In this document: positions 7,830 to 16,175 of the stretch, in pieces
How the letters are laid out: every line of letters begins with the position of its first letter
Numbering within the stretch: position 1 is the first letter of the stretch
Assembly: GCF_014191425.1 (NCBI RefSeq)
Contig: NZ_JACHWP010000007.1
Coordinates: forward strand, 1-64,000
Reading direction: 5' to 3'
Length of the DNA stretch: 64,000 nt
Source of the DNA: Helcobacillus massiliensis
GTDB taxonomy: Bacteria > Actinomycetota > Actinomycetes > Actinomycetales > Dermabacteraceae
Position numbers and translations under genes: made by a program
Notes under the pieces: generated by a model
What the model was told of the DNA's origin: nothing
What the model saw: the letters and a program-made list of their open reading frames with translations, nothing else
The model's database searches: none

Positions 7830-9377
7830 TCAGCGGTCGCTGAGCGCCTGCAGCGCGGCGAGGCTGTGCTGGATGACCTCGGTGGAGCGGTGCAGTTCGA
7901 GGTACAGCTCGTACATCTGCGAATAGTGCCGGTGCGCCCCGGGGTTCGGTTCCTCGATGCGGGCCGGCGGGTTCCAGTCCTCGATCCTCGGCGGCGCCAC
8001 CGGGGCGTGAGGGGAGTCGGCGAGCATCTGCACGGCGAGGAACGCCGCGCCGTAGGACGCGCCGATCGTGGTGGTGGGGATGACCTGGGTGAGGCCGGTG
8101 ACGTCGGAGACGATCTGGGTCCACAGGCCGCCCTGTGTGCCGCCGCCCGCCGCCACGACCCGCGTCACCTCGATCCCGGCCTCCCGCAGCGCCTCCAGGT
8201 TGTGCCGGACCGCGAACGCGGTGGCTTCGAGGACAGCGCGGTACACGTCGCCGCGGGTGTGGGAAACGGTCAGCCCGGCGAGCACGCCGCGCGCCTCCGG
8301 GTCCTGGATGGGGGTGCGCTCGCCAGCGAAGTACGGCAGCAGCAGGAGGCCGTGGGCACCGGGCGGTGACGCTTCGGCTTCGGCGATCAGCTGCGCCCAG
8401 TCGGCCCGGTCCTCGCCGGTGCTGACGAGGTCGCGCAGCCAGTTCGTGATGGCCCCGGAGGTGGCCATACCGCCCGCGAGGTTCCACGTGTCGCAGAACG
8501 CCCCGGCGGTGCCCCACATCGTCTCCGACCGCATCGGACGGTCGGCAGTGGCGATGAGGAAGAACGTGGTGCCGTACATGAGGAAGAGGTCGCCCGGGTG
8601 GTGCCCGCCCACGCTGACGGCTTCGGTCCAGGCGTCGATGCTGCCGGCGATCACAGGAGTGCCCTCCCACAGTCCCGGAACCTGCTCGGCTGCTGCTGCC
8701 GTGACCTCACCGGCCCTCTCCCCGGCCCACAGCAGGCGCGGTTGCTCGATGCCGGGCGCGACCTGGTCCCAGTGCTCCCTGCTCCACTGCTGCTGATCGG
8801 CGCGGTACAGCGGTGTTGCCTGGCTGGCGCTGTGGTGGTCCAGGACGTACGCGCCGGTCAGGCGGTGCGCGAGGAAGGAGGCGGCCATGAACAGTCGGGT
8901 GGAGCGTTCGAACACGTCGGGTTCGTTGTCCCGCACCCACTGGATCTTCGGGCCGGCGGCCTGGGTGGAGAGGCGGCTGCCGCCGAGGCGGAGGATCTCG
9001 TCGCTGCCGAACCGGTCGTTCAGCGCGGCGATCTGGTCGGTGGAGCGGGTGTCCACGCCGTAGAGGATCGCGGGGCGGGTCGGGGTGCCGTCGGCGTCCG
9101 CGAGAACAGTGCAGGGCCCCATGCCGGAGACTCCGACGGCGAGCACGTCATGCGCCTGGGGGTCGATGAGTTCGGCGGCGATGTCCCGCAGCTCCTGCCA
9201 CCAGGTCTCCGCGTCCATCTCGACATGCCCGGGGGCGGGCCGCTGCACCTCGTGCTCGCGGACGGCCTGGGCGATGATCTCACCGGTCGGGGTGACGAGG
9301 ACGCCCTTGGTGCTGCTGGTGCCGATGTCGATGCCGAACACCACCGGGGCTGTGGGGGAGGCGGGGGAGCGCGTCAT
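7830..9377 (-). CDS. FGGY-family carbohydrate kinase (xylulokinase/gluconokinase-like)
   Basis: The 515-residue protein has the FGGY two-lobe sugar kinase pattern: GIDIGTSSTKGVLV at residues 15-28, GVSGMGP as the substrate-side loop, YGTTFFLIA for the phosphate loop, and AAGGGTQGGLWTQIVSD near the C-terminal lobe. Such kinases phosphorylate xylulose, gluconate, ribulose or similar sugars with ATP. It differs from the xylulokinase at 53625-54992, which has the typical GGQQHG motif; here the equivalent is GVSGMGP, so the substrate is left open. AAAGGTGA precedes the ATG. It stands alone on the minus strand, convergent with opuCC, with no transporter beside it. Confidence 0.8.
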   Translation of the reverse strand: MTRSPASPTAPVVFGIDIGTSSTKGVLVTPTGEIIAQAVREHEVQRPAPGHVEMDAETWWQELRDIAAELIDPQAHDVLAVGVSGMGPCTVLADADGTPTRPAILYGVDTRSTDQIAALNDRFGSDEILRLGGSRLSTQAAGPKIQWVRDNEPDVFERSTRLFMAASFLAHRLTGAYVLDHHSASQATPLYRADQQQWSREHWDQVAPGIEQPRLLWAGERAGEVTAAAAEQVPGLWEGTPVIAGSIDAWTEAVSVGGHHPGDLFLMYGTTFFLIATADRPMRSETMWGTAGAFCDTWNLAGGMATSGAITNWLRDLVSTGEDRADWAQLIAEAEASPPGAHGLLLLPYFAGERTPIQDPEARGVLAGLTVSHTRGDVYRAVLEATAFAVRHNLEALREAGIEVTRVVAAGGGTQGGLWTQIVSDVTGLTQVIPTTTIGASYGAAFLAVQMLADSPHAPVAPPRIEDWNPPARIEEPNPGAHRHYSQMYELYLELHRSTEVIQHSLAALQALSDR

Positions 9378-9467
9378 CGGGTCACCTTTCGTCGGGGGGC
9401 GGGAAGGAGTGCCGTGGGCCGGTGGGTGCCCAGTCTGGTGCAGGTCGCGGCCGCGCCGCCAGTGCGG

Positions 9468-10841
9468 TCAGCGGCGGCCGCGACCCCAGTCGATGATGCC
9501 GCAGCCGGCGATGCCGATGATCGGCAGCGCCGCCCACCACCAGGCGAGGGCGCCGAGGCCGTGCCCGGTGGTGGTGACCATGCCGACGGATGCCAGCACG
9601 GCCAGGCCTGCCACCGTCAGCACTGCTGCCAGGATCGGCTGCCACACCGGTGGTGATGGCCGCTCGTCCGCGGGGACAGTCTCGAACCTGCCCATCACGG
9701 CGACGAACAGCAGTGTCACACCGATCAGGGTGAGGCACCAGAGGGGACGGCTCGCCCACCAGGGGCCGCTGAGCGGCTCGGGCAGCAGCACCCGCAGTGC
9801 CGGGAAGCGGCCAGCGAGGGCGAGCAGGAGGTGGGCGGTGCCGACCATCGCCGTCAGGTGCCACAGGAACCACGACATGATCCGCATGTTCACCACCACG
9901 GCGGCCATCCACAGCCGCGGCCGCGTCATCAGCTGCGCGAGCGGCTTCTCGAGCAGGAGCACGAGCCCCGCCTGCAGCAGGCCGAGGAACGCCATGGTGA
10001 CGCGGGTGGGGTTGGAGTTGGAGATCGCGTCCCCGCCCGCGGTGATCATCGAGACCGGGTAGGGGCCGAGGCCCACGAGCACCGCGAGACCGGCGGCGCC
10101 GATGGCTGCGAGCAGGACCCGTCGGCCCGCACCGGTGAGGTGGCCGTCCAGCCAGGCGAAGCCGATCTGGTGGAACGCCGCCCACACCAGCAGGTAGTTC
10201 GCGAAGCCCACCACCGGGACGTGCAGGGCGATGGAGGCGAAGTCGACCGCACCGGCGAGGGCGATGCCGATGAGCACGGACCACCAGCCGATGCGCTCCC
10301 ACACCACCAGCAGCGGCGGCGCCACCATGATCACCAGCAGGTAGGAGGCGAGGAACCAGGTGGGGATCAGCGCCATCTGCGAGGCGAGGCGCACCGTTTC
10401 CGCATCGGCGCCGGCGGCGAGCGCGACCGCGCAGATCACCAGCCACGTGATGAGGACGGGGACGAGGGGGATGCCGAGCCGCCGCAGACGGGCCCGCAGC
10501 CAGGAGGCGTAGGTGGTGCCCTTGCGCCGCGCGGAGCGCCACGACAGGGCGTTGGAGTAGCCGCCCACGAGGAAGAAGATCGGCATCACCTGGAACACCC
10601 AGGTCAGCGGGTGGGTCCAGCGGGCACCGTCGAGCACCCCGTGGGGCTGGAGACCGCCGTCGGCATCCACCGCGATGATCGTCCAGTGCCCCAGCACCAC
10701 CACCGTGATCGCGAGGGCGCGCAGCAGGTCCACCACGCGGTTGCGGTTCGCGGGGGTGGCGGCGTCGATCTTCTCGGCGCGGGTCAGGCGCGCGGGTGCG
10801 GGCTCGGAGGCGGACGCGGGGGAGGGGGTCGGCGGGGTCAT
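9468..10841 (-). CDS. Acyltransferase family 3 membrane protein
   Basis: A 457-residue polytopic membrane protein of the acyltransferase-3 family, whose members acylate cell-wall sugars, lipids or exported glycans. The family start is visible as VVDLLRALAITVVVLGHW with the conserved histidine near the first helix. Another characteristic segment is VMPIFFLVGGYSNALSW, and about ten hydrophobic segments follow. The arginine pair in the first loop and the histidine agree with catalytic members. The ATG at 10841 has only a weak ribosome site. The substrate cannot be inferred from the neighbours. Confidence 0.8.
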   Translation of the reverse strand: MTPPTPSPASASEPAPARLTRAEKIDAATPANRNRVVDLLRALAITVVVLGHWTIIAVDADGGLQPHGVLDGARWTHPLTWVFQVMPIFFLVGGYSNALSWRSARRKGTTYASWLRARLRRLGIPLVPVLITWLVICAVALAAGADAETVRLASQMALIPTWFLASYLLVIMVAPPLLVVWERIGWWSVLIGIALAGAVDFASIALHVPVVGFANYLLVWAAFHQIGFAWLDGHLTGAGRRVLLAAIGAAGLAVLVGLGPYPVSMITAGGDAISNSNPTRVTMAFLGLLQAGLVLLLEKPLAQLMTRPRLWMAAVVVNMRIMSWFLWHLTAMVGTAHLLLALAGRFPALRVLLPEPLSGPWWASRPLWCLTLIGVTLLFVAVMGRFETVPADERPSPPVWQPILAAVLTVAGLAVLASVGMVTTTGHGLGALAWWWAALPIIGIAGCGIIDWGRGRR

Positions 10842-10866
10842 GGATCCACTCTAGGAGCCGAGCGGG

Positions 10867-10888
10867 GCCGACGGGGCCGACGGGGCCG
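10867..10888. repeat. Short 9-base tandem repeat
   Basis: The unit GCCGACGGG occurs twice in direct tandem (10867-10875, 10876-10884), followed by a partial third copy. It is in the 165-base gap between the acyltransferase and the endonuclease-family gene; nothing else is recognised in that gap. The unit contains the octamer that recurs through the window. Confidence 0.7.
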
Positions 10889-11006
10889 GATGTGGGCGAG
10901 TGCGGGTGGGCAGAAGCGGTCCGTTCCACCCGCCCGCACCCGATGTGCACGCTGCGAGCGCTTGCGCATGCGCCCGAGGAGCGCTCGGGCGCGGGTGCCG
11001 CGAGGG

Positions 11007-11957
11007 TCAGGCGCGCGGCAGCTCCACGAGGGCCTGCACCGGCACGTGGTCCGACGGCCAGCGGCCGTCCTTCGCACGGCTCGTGTTGATGGCGGCCGCG
11101 CGCACAGTGATGTCGGGTGTGGCGAGGACCCAGTCGATGCGGGGGCCGCCGTCCACGGGTTCCTTGTAGTTCGGGAAGGTGCCGTAGGCGGGGGTGAGCT
11201 GCTGCTGGGCGGTGAGCCAGGTGTCCTCGGTGGGGCCGTCGGTGACGAGGGTGGTGTAGGCACCGGAGTCCTCAGCGTGGGAGTTGAAGTCGCCGGTGAC
11301 GAGGGTCGGCAGGCCGTCGAGCTGGCCGCCCTGGAACAGGTCGATCATCGCCTGGGCGCTCTTGATGCGCGCCGGTTCGCTCTCGTGGTCGAAGTGCGTG
11401 TTGATCATGGCGAACTCCGTGCCGGTGGCGAGATCGCGCAAGCGGGCGTGCACCACAATGCGGGTGACGGTGTTGCCCCAGGTGGCGGAGCCGATCACGG
11501 TCGGGGTGTCGGACAGCCAGAACTGGTCCCAGGCGAGCACCTCAAGGCGGGAGGAGTCGTAGAAGATCGCCGAGTACTCGTCCTTGGAGCCGCCCTTGCG
11601 GCCGTAGCCGATCATGCGGTGCCGCGGCAGCGCCTCCTCCACGGCGGACAGCTGACCGTACTTCGCCTCCTGCACACCGAGGATGGTTGGCTGTTCGCGC
11701 TTCAGCAGTTCGATCAGGGTGGTGCGGCGGTCCGGCCAGTGGTCGGCCTCGCCCGGCTTCGTGTCATTCGCGCGCTCCAGGCGGATGTTGAACGTCATCA
11801 CATGCAGCTGGTGCTTCTTCGCGCGGCCGATGAGGGCGCGGCCGCGTGCCGGTGCGGGTGCGGCGAGGGCGCCCGTCGTGGCGGCGGCACCGAGGGCGGT
11901 GGCGGCAGCGGTGGTGACGCCGACGATCATGGAGCGTCGGGCGAGAGGCTGGGACAT
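11007..11957 (-). CDS. Exported endonuclease/exonuclease/phosphatase-family protein
   Basis: The 316-residue protein begins with a signal sequence containing RR at about residues 8-9 and a hydrophobic core ending near ALAAPA, so it is probably exported, perhaps by Tat. The mature part has the EEP fold: MTFNIRLE with the metal-site Asn, GVQEAKY with the catalytic Glu, NTHFDHES, VTGDFNSHAED, and SDHVPVQALVE at the end. Members hydrolyse phosphodiester bonds in nucleic acids, sphingomyelin or inositol phosphates. An AAGGAG site sits before the ATG at 11957; a longer reading to 12047 lacks a signal peptide at its start. Substrate unknown. Confidence 0.85.
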   Translation of the reverse strand: MSQPLARRSMIVGVTTAAATALGAAATTGALAAPAPARGRALIGRAKKHQLHVMTFNIRLERANDTKPGEADHWPDRRTTLIELLKREQPTILGVQEAKYGQLSAVEEALPRHRMIGYGRKGGSKDEYSAIFYDSSRLEVLAWDQFWLSDTPTVIGSATWGNTVTRIVVHARLRDLATGTEFAMINTHFDHESEPARIKSAQAMIDLFQGGQLDGLPTLVTGDFNSHAEDSGAYTTLVTDGPTEDTWLTAQQQLTPAYGTFPNYKEPVDGGPRIDWVLATPDITVRAAAINTSRAKDGRWPSDHVPVQALVELPRA

Positions 11958-12162
11958 GAGGGGACTCCTTCGGAGCTCGGGGGAGGGGCCCATCCACTCT
12001 CCAGCACCCGTCGGCCCTATCTGGGGCTGTGTCAGCAGGTGTTCCACCAGTCGTCACCCGCTGGTGGGACGCTCGCAAACTCGTGCCGGATACGCCCACA
12101 TCGGTATGTGATCAGGGCTGCTGCCACCGATGGAAGGTACGTCTCTTATTGTGTCCATCATG

Positions 12163-12204
12163 AGGTGGGCGCCACCCCAGGAGTTCCCGGGATGGCGCCC
12201 ACCT
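12163..12204 (-). terminator. Terminator hairpin after the stress protein gene
   Basis: AGGTGGGCGCCA at 12163-12174 pairs perfectly with TGGCGCCCACCT at 12193-12204. Inner CCC/GGG bases can extend the stem. It lies 23 bases beyond the stop of the minus-strand universal stress protein. No U-run is present, common in high-GC actinobacteria. Confidence 0.6.
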
Positions 12205-12226
12205 GGCCCCAGCAGGGGCGCGATTG

Positions 12227-12745
12227 TCAGTATCCGGCGACTCGCGGCGGCATGGAAACCACAGGGCACTTCGCGCTCAGCAGCAACGATTGGCGGAAGC
12301 TTGGGTCAGCGGAAACGCGGCGCTGCGGAGGGGAATCGATCACCAGAAGTGCGGCATTGCGCGAGGAGTCCACGAGCACCTGGCGGCGATCGCCTTCGAC
12401 GACTCGGTACACAACCTTGTGGCCAGCTTCGTCGCCGATGGACTCGACCACATGCTTGATCAGCGCAGCGTTCGTTTCCTCCGCGATTCGCTGCGGCGTT
12501 CGCTTCAGGAGACTGCGCGTGCCCATAAAGGCGCTGGATGCAGCCCCGGGGCGGCGATAAGCCCGGACAGCGACAAGAGGAACGTTGAGCCGCTGCGCAA
12601 GATCCCACGCCCACGCAACTGCAACGGGGGAGCCGGACCGGTTCGACACGCCGACCACGACAGCTCCGTCGGCGGAATAATCAGACGCGGTCCGGATGTC
12701 AAACTCACGTAGGTCAAGCCTGGCAATGCTGCTACTGACGCTCAT
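12227..12745 (-). CDS. Universal stress protein family
   Basis: The 172-residue protein resembles single-domain UspA proteins: VVVGVSNRSGSPVAVAWAWDLA near the N-terminus and SLLLSAKCPVVSMP at the C-terminus, the usual place of the last beta strand. The ATP-binding pattern G-x2-G-x9-G-S/T is not intact, since the C-terminal region reads RRVSADPSFRQSL, so nucleotide binding is doubtful. AAAGGACA precedes the ATG at 12745; a longer frame to 12862 adds an unlikely start. It is divergent from the tautomerase gene, and both have a TGTC-type operator copy upstream, which places it at the edge of the inositol regulon. Confidence 0.75.
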   Translation of the reverse strand: MSVSSSIARLDLREFDIRTASDYSADGAVVVGVSNRSGSPVAVAWAWDLAQRLNVPLVAVRAYRRPGAASSAFMGTRSLLKRTPQRIAEETNAALIKHVVESIGDEAGHKVVYRVVEGDRRQVLVDSSRNAALLVIDSPPQRRVSADPSFRQSLLLSAKCPVVSMPPRVAGY

Positions 12746-12785
12746 GGGGTGTCCTTTCGGGTCGAGCTGAGACACAGCACCATTA

Positions 12786-12795
12786 TGACTGGACA
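12786..12795. promoter_or_regulatory. Candidate IolR-like operator upstream of the stress protein
   Basis: TGACTGGACA lies about 40 bases upstream of the stress protein start and overlaps a possible minus-strand -10 element (CATAAT). It agrees with the KGWCHTRACA-like pattern I recall for the GntR-type IolR of Corynebacterium except at one position. Function is inferred from repetition of this motif in the locus. Confidence 0.45.
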
Positions 12796-12882
12796 AACTG
12801 TGCGATGGTAGGAGTTTGGTGAAACTCACCCCTGAGGATGAGGGGTCCTCCTGGGTGCACACAACCTCTTGCGCACGTAATA

Positions 12883-12892
12883 TGTCTAGACA
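12883..12892. promoter_or_regulatory. Perfect palindromic operator upstream of the tautomerase
   Basis: TGTCTAGACA is a 10-base perfect palindrome immediately after a -10-like TAATAT at 12878-12883, where a repressor would cover the transcription start. It is the most symmetric copy of the operator type found across the inositol genes. Confidence 0.55.
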
Positions 12893-12960
12893 AAGGAGTG
12901 AACTCGTGACAGAGTTCAGGTGTGGTTCTTTCCCACGACGTGATTGATGAAGGAGATGCC

Positions 12961-13353
12961 ATGCCTCTGGTCAACATTGATGTGCTGCGCGGTCGCAGCG
13001 AAGATCAGCTGAAAACCATCATTCAGGCGGCTCATGACGCCATGGTCGAGGCCTTCGACGTCCCCGACCGTGATCGGTACGTTGTCCTCACTCAGCATGA
13101 GCCCTTCGAGCTCAGCATTCAGGACACCGGTCTCGGCATCGAGCGCACGGATGATGTGGTCGTGTTCCGTTACACGAGCCGTCAGCGGTCGCAGGCTGGC
13201 AAGGTTCGACTCTATGAGCTGCTGACGGCCAACCTGAAAGAACGCGCGGGTATCGAGCCGAGCGATGTTGTGGTGTCGATCGTGGAGAACGGTGATGCGG
13301 ACTGGTCCTTCGGGAACGGCGAAGCACAGTTTCTCACCGGCGCACTGGACTGA
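12961..13353 (+). CDS. Tautomerase family protein
   Basis: The 130-residue protein belongs to the tautomerase superfamily, where the N-terminal proline, freed by removal of Met, is the catalytic base; here the protein begins MPLVNIDVLRGRS, so Pro1 is present. The length is about twice that of 4-oxalocrotonate tautomerase and fits the Tautomerase_2 type with two beta-alpha-beta units (second unit around VRLYELLTANLKERAGIEPSDV). AAGGAG precedes the ATG at 12961. It has its own promoter and palindromic operator and ends at a terminator shared with the convergent SDR gene. A role in keto-enol rearrangement of inositol-derived intermediates is a guess from context. Confidence 0.8.
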   Translation: MPLVNIDVLRGRSEDQLKTIIQAAHDAMVEAFDVPDRDRYVVLTQHEPFELSIQDTGLGIERTDDVVVFRYTSRQRSQAGKVRLYELLTANLKERAGIEPSDVVVSIVENGDADWSFGNGEAQFLTGALD

Positions 13354-13370
13354 TCTGGCATTTCCGAAGA

Positions 13371-13402
13371 CAAGGGCCTCTCCTGGTACGGGGAGGCCCT
13401 TG
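13371..13402. terminator. Bidirectional terminator
   Basis: CAAGGGCCTC at 13371-13380 pairs with GAGGCCCTTG at 13393-13402, extended by three inner pairs to a 13-base stem with a six-base loop. It lies between the convergent tautomerase and SDR genes. Confidence 0.8.
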
Positions 13403-13428
13403 TGCTGTGTGCAGAAGAGGGAGTCGCC

Positions 13429-14217
13429 TCAGGCGTCTTCGCAGCCCCACACCGTCTGATCCCAGTCGATGATCGATCCCGTGACGACCCCGCTGCGCTC
13501 CGACAGGAGGAACACAACGAAGTCCGCGATCTCATTGGGCTGCCCTAGCTTGCCCATCGGCTGCGATGCATAGGCCTGTTCCCGCCAGGTGTCATCGGCG
13601 TCATGGAACCGGCGCTGAATCGCATCCTCACCCGGTGTGTCGGTCCACCCGATATTGATCCCGTTGATGCGAATGCGATCCCAGCGATGGGCGTGGGCCG
13701 CGTTCTTCGTGGCCGCTGCGAGCGCCGCCTTGGAGATGGCGTACGGCGCGAGGATGGGTGTCCCACCCTTGGAGCTGGTGGTGATGATCGAGACGATCGA
13801 GCCGGAGGCTCCGCGTTCCTTCAGATGCTTGATGGCCTCCTGCATGATGAAGAACGGGGCGCGGACGTTGATGGCCATGTGCCGATCGAACAGGTCCTGG
13901 TCTGTATTCAGAACCGATCCGCGAGTCGTGATGCCGGCGGCGTTGACGACATGGTCGAGGGTGCCGAACTCTTCAATAGCGCGACTCACCGATGCGCGGG
14001 CGGAGTCGACATTCTCGAGGTCCGTTTCGATGAAGACGGCGCGAGCGCCGAGCTCTTCCAGCTCGCTGACCACGGTGCCTCCGCGCTCGCTGTTGCGGCC
14101 GGTGATCGTGATCCTGTCCGCTCCCTGACGCGCCGCGGCCAGGGCGATGGCCCGTCCGACTCCTTGGGTTGCGCCGCTGACGAGGATCGAGTGACCAGAA
14201 AGAAGGTGGGAGAACAC
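13429..14217 (-). CDS. Short-chain dehydrogenase/reductase
   Basis: The 262-residue protein is a classical SDR that oxidises or reduces an alcohol/ketone with NAD(P). Visible motifs are the cofactor loop SGATQGVGRAI, NAAG in the middle, a Ser region (SIVSIITTSS), the active-site YAISK, and a C-terminal GSIIDWDQTVWG end. No ATG precedes the cofactor loop. I take the GTG at 14215-14217, which has GAAAGG upstream and gives an N-terminus of normal length (VFSHLLSGHSILVSG). It follows the IolT-type transporter on the same strand but is separated from it by a strong terminator, so it is probably weakly read through or has its own promoter. Inositol-related substrate is only suggested by position. 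Confidence 0.82.
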   Translation of the reverse strand: MFSHLLSGHSILVSGATQGVGRAIALAAARQGADRITITGRNSERGGTVVSELEELGARAVFIETDLENVDSARASVSRAIEEFGTLDHVVNAAGITTRGSVLNTDQDLFDRHMAINVRAPFFIMQEAIKHLKERGASGSIVSIITTSSKGGTPILAPYAISKAALAAATKNAAHAHRWDRIRINGINIGWTDTPGEDAIQRRFHDADDTWREQAYASQPMGKLGQPNEIADFVVFLLSERSGVVTGSIIDWDQTVWGCEDA

Positions 14218-14249
14218 GGTGGGCCTTTCTCGTGTGCGATGAGTGAAAA

Positions 14250-14282
14250 GCACCGGCTGCGGAGATGACTCGCAGCCGGTGC
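14250..14282 (-). terminator. Rho-independent terminator of the transporter gene
   Basis: GCACCGGCTGCG at 14250-14261 pairs with CGCAGCCGGTGC at 14271-14282. Read on the minus strand, the stem is followed by CTTTTC, a U-run. It lies about 40 bases past the stop of the transporter gene. Confidence 0.85.
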
Positions 14283-14323
14283 ACGGTGGGCCGATGAGGC
14301 TCGATCTGATCAGGAGGTCAGTG

Positions 14324-15787
14324 TCAGGACTGTGCCGACGCTGCGACAGCCCCCTTGCCCGGATAGATGGTGCCGTCGATGACGGCTTCCTCCACCTGTT
14401 CCAAGGTCCGGCCATGCGTATCAGGCAGGAACTTGGTCATGACCACGACAGCAACGAGGTTGACTGCTGCGAAGCCGATGAACAGCCCTGTGAGACCGAG
14501 CCCCGCGAGGAGTGAAGGGAAGGCGAACGACAGGGCGGCGTTCGACAGCCACATGCACAAGACCGAGAATCCCATGCCGAAGGCGCGGACTTTCAGGGGG
14601 AAGATCTCTGACAGCCACACCCAGGTGGCAACGTTGAGGAAGGTCTGCATGGAACCCACGAAGATGACGATGAGCGTCAGCATGACGAAGGGGCGGATCG
14701 GGTTCTCCGGCGCGATGACGTTGGAGAAGATCGCGATCAAAATGTGGGAAATGGCGACCAAGGTGTAGCCGGTGATGATCGTGATGCGTCGGTTGACCTT
14801 GTCCATCATCCACAGAGCGATGACAGCGCCAACGACGGCGATGATGCCAGGCGCGATGTTGCCGATCAGTGCAGCCTGACGCCCGAAGCCGGATTCGGTC
14901 AGCAGGATCTGGCCGTAGTACATGACTGAATTGATGCCCGTCAGCTGCTGGAAGACTGCAACGGCGATTCCGATCAGGAGGATCTTGACGAACCAACCCT
15001 GCTTGAGGGCGGCGCTAGGAGTCAGCTTGGCGGCCGCGCTTTCTTCATAGCGGAGTGTGCTGGCGATCTCGGCGTGCTCGGCGTCAGCGCGTTCCTTGGA
15101 GCGCAGGGTGGCGAGGATGGCGAGTGCCTCATCGTGGCGTCCCTTTGAGAGGAGCCAGCGCGGAGATTCGGGGACTCGAAGCATGCCGATGAAGAGGGCC
15201 ATCGCCGGAATCGCTGCAACAGCCAGCATGATTCGCCAGACGTGATCGAGGTGGCCGAGCGTGTTGCCCAGGATTGCGTTCACGACAAATGCTGCGAGCT
15301 GACCCGTCACGATCATGAATTCGTTGCGGCCGGCGAGAGCACCGCGGATCTCATAGGGGGCGAGTTCTGCAAGGAAGACGGGGACGACCGTGGATGCGCC
15401 GCCCACGCCGAGACCCAGCATGATGCGGCCGATCAGCAGAATGGTGAGGCCTGGCGTGATGGCGCAGAGAACGGCACCGATGAAGAAGAGGACGGACAGC
15501 CCGATGATGGTGGGGCGTCGGCCGATGGCATCCGAAATGCGTCCGCCGAGGATCGCTCCGGCTGCGGCGCCGAAGAGGAGCGACGATGTCACAGCGCCTT
15601 CGGTGAAGGGAGTCAGGCCGAGCTCCTCGGTCATCGGCAACAGCGCGCCGTTGATGACACCCGTGTCGTAGCCGAAGAGAAGGCCGCCCAAAGTGGCGAT
15701 GATGGCTACCTGACCCAGACGGCGGGAGTGTGGGCCTGGGGTCAGCGGTGGGAGCTTATGCGCCGGCTCTGCTGTCGTGCTTGACAT
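14324..15787 (-). CDS. iolT: Sugar:proton symporter of the MFS, probable inositol transporter
   Basis: A 487-residue, 12-helix permease of the MFS sugar porter group. Family marks are GGLLFGYDTGVINGALL in helix 1, GGRISDAIGRRPTI in the loop after helix 2, PVFLAELAP with EIRGAL, and the motif QQLTGINSVMYYG in helix 7 that binds the sugar. This pattern matches bacterial IolT/XylE-type carriers, and its place inside the inositol cluster makes inositol the likely substrate. The ATG at 15787 is preceded by AAAGGAG. It has its own promoter (TTGACA, 18 bases, GACTAT) and its own terminator, so it is a single-gene unit. Confidence 0.88.
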   Translation of the reverse strand: MSSTTAEPAHKLPPLTPGPHSRRLGQVAIIATLGGLLFGYDTGVINGALLPMTEELGLTPFTEGAVTSSLLFGAAAGAILGGRISDAIGRRPTIIGLSVLFFIGAVLCAITPGLTILLIGRIMLGLGVGGASTVVPVFLAELAPYEIRGALAGRNEFMIVTGQLAAFVVNAILGNTLGHLDHVWRIMLAVAAIPAMALFIGMLRVPESPRWLLSKGRHDEALAILATLRSKERADAEHAEIASTLRYEESAAAKLTPSAALKQGWFVKILLIGIAVAVFQQLTGINSVMYYGQILLTESGFGRQAALIGNIAPGIIAVVGAVIALWMMDKVNRRITIITGYTLVAISHILIAIFSNVIAPENPIRPFVMLTLIVIFVGSMQTFLNVATWVWLSEIFPLKVRAFGMGFSVLCMWLSNAALSFAFPSLLAGLGLTGLFIGFAAVNLVAVVVMTKFLPDTHGRTLEQVEEAVIDGTIYPGKGAVAASAQS

Positions 15788-15828
15788 GCTGGCTCCTTTG
15801 TCAGTACCTAGCAAGCGATTGTGTGAAC

Positions 15829-15858
15829 ATAGTCTGTCATTGATGGCGACTGTGTCAA
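15829..15858 (-). promoter_or_regulatory. Promoter of the inositol transporter gene
   Basis: On the minus strand TTGACA (15853-15858) is separated by 18 bases from GACTAT (15829-15834), upstream of the iolT ATG at 15787. TGACAGACTA overlaps the -10 region and is a weak relative of the operator found elsewhere in the locus. Confidence 0.6.
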
Positions 15859-16123
15859 GGGTCTCGGTGGAGATCGGTCACACCGCTTGTGGGAGGGGAT
15901 GAGTTCTGGGTGAGGGAGGCGGTGGAACCGGGACCTTCATCCCCGGCCGCGATCAGTCGCGGAGCGGGGAACGCCGGTCGTGGCCCGGATGCGGAGTGTT
16001 GTTGGCGTAGCGTTCGCCGCGAAGCTTTGTGATCGCCGCTCAGAGTCGCGATGGCGCACTCAACCGGCGTGACAGCAAGCTGGGTGGCGAATGCCGTGCT
16101 TGATGGGCGCTGCCGCAACAGAA
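15859..16123. other. Intergenic stretch without recognised gene
   Basis: Together with the promoter and terminator on either side this makes a gap of about 390 bases. A 98-codon minus-strand reading frame covers it, but it has no ribosome site, no recognisable domain and an arginine/alanine-rich composition, so I do not call it. Confidence 0.5.
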
Positions 16124-16157
16124 CACGGAGTGGCAGGCAATGACCTGCCACTCCGTG
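16124..16157 (-). terminator. Strong hairpin terminator
   Basis: CACGGAGTGGCAGG at 16124-16137 is fully complementary to CCTGCCACTCCGTG at 16144-16157 with a six-base loop. It lies 18 bases beyond the stop of the minus-strand isomerase gene and is followed on that strand by TTCTGTT. Confidence 0.85.
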
Positions 16158-16175
16158 GATTGAGCTGTTCCGGTC

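Noticed and set aside
15855-16151. 98-codon minus-strand frame in the gap between the transporter and isomerase genes
   Set aside because: No ribosome site, no recognised domain, overlaps a promoter and a strong terminator, and has the amino acid make-up of GC-rich noise.
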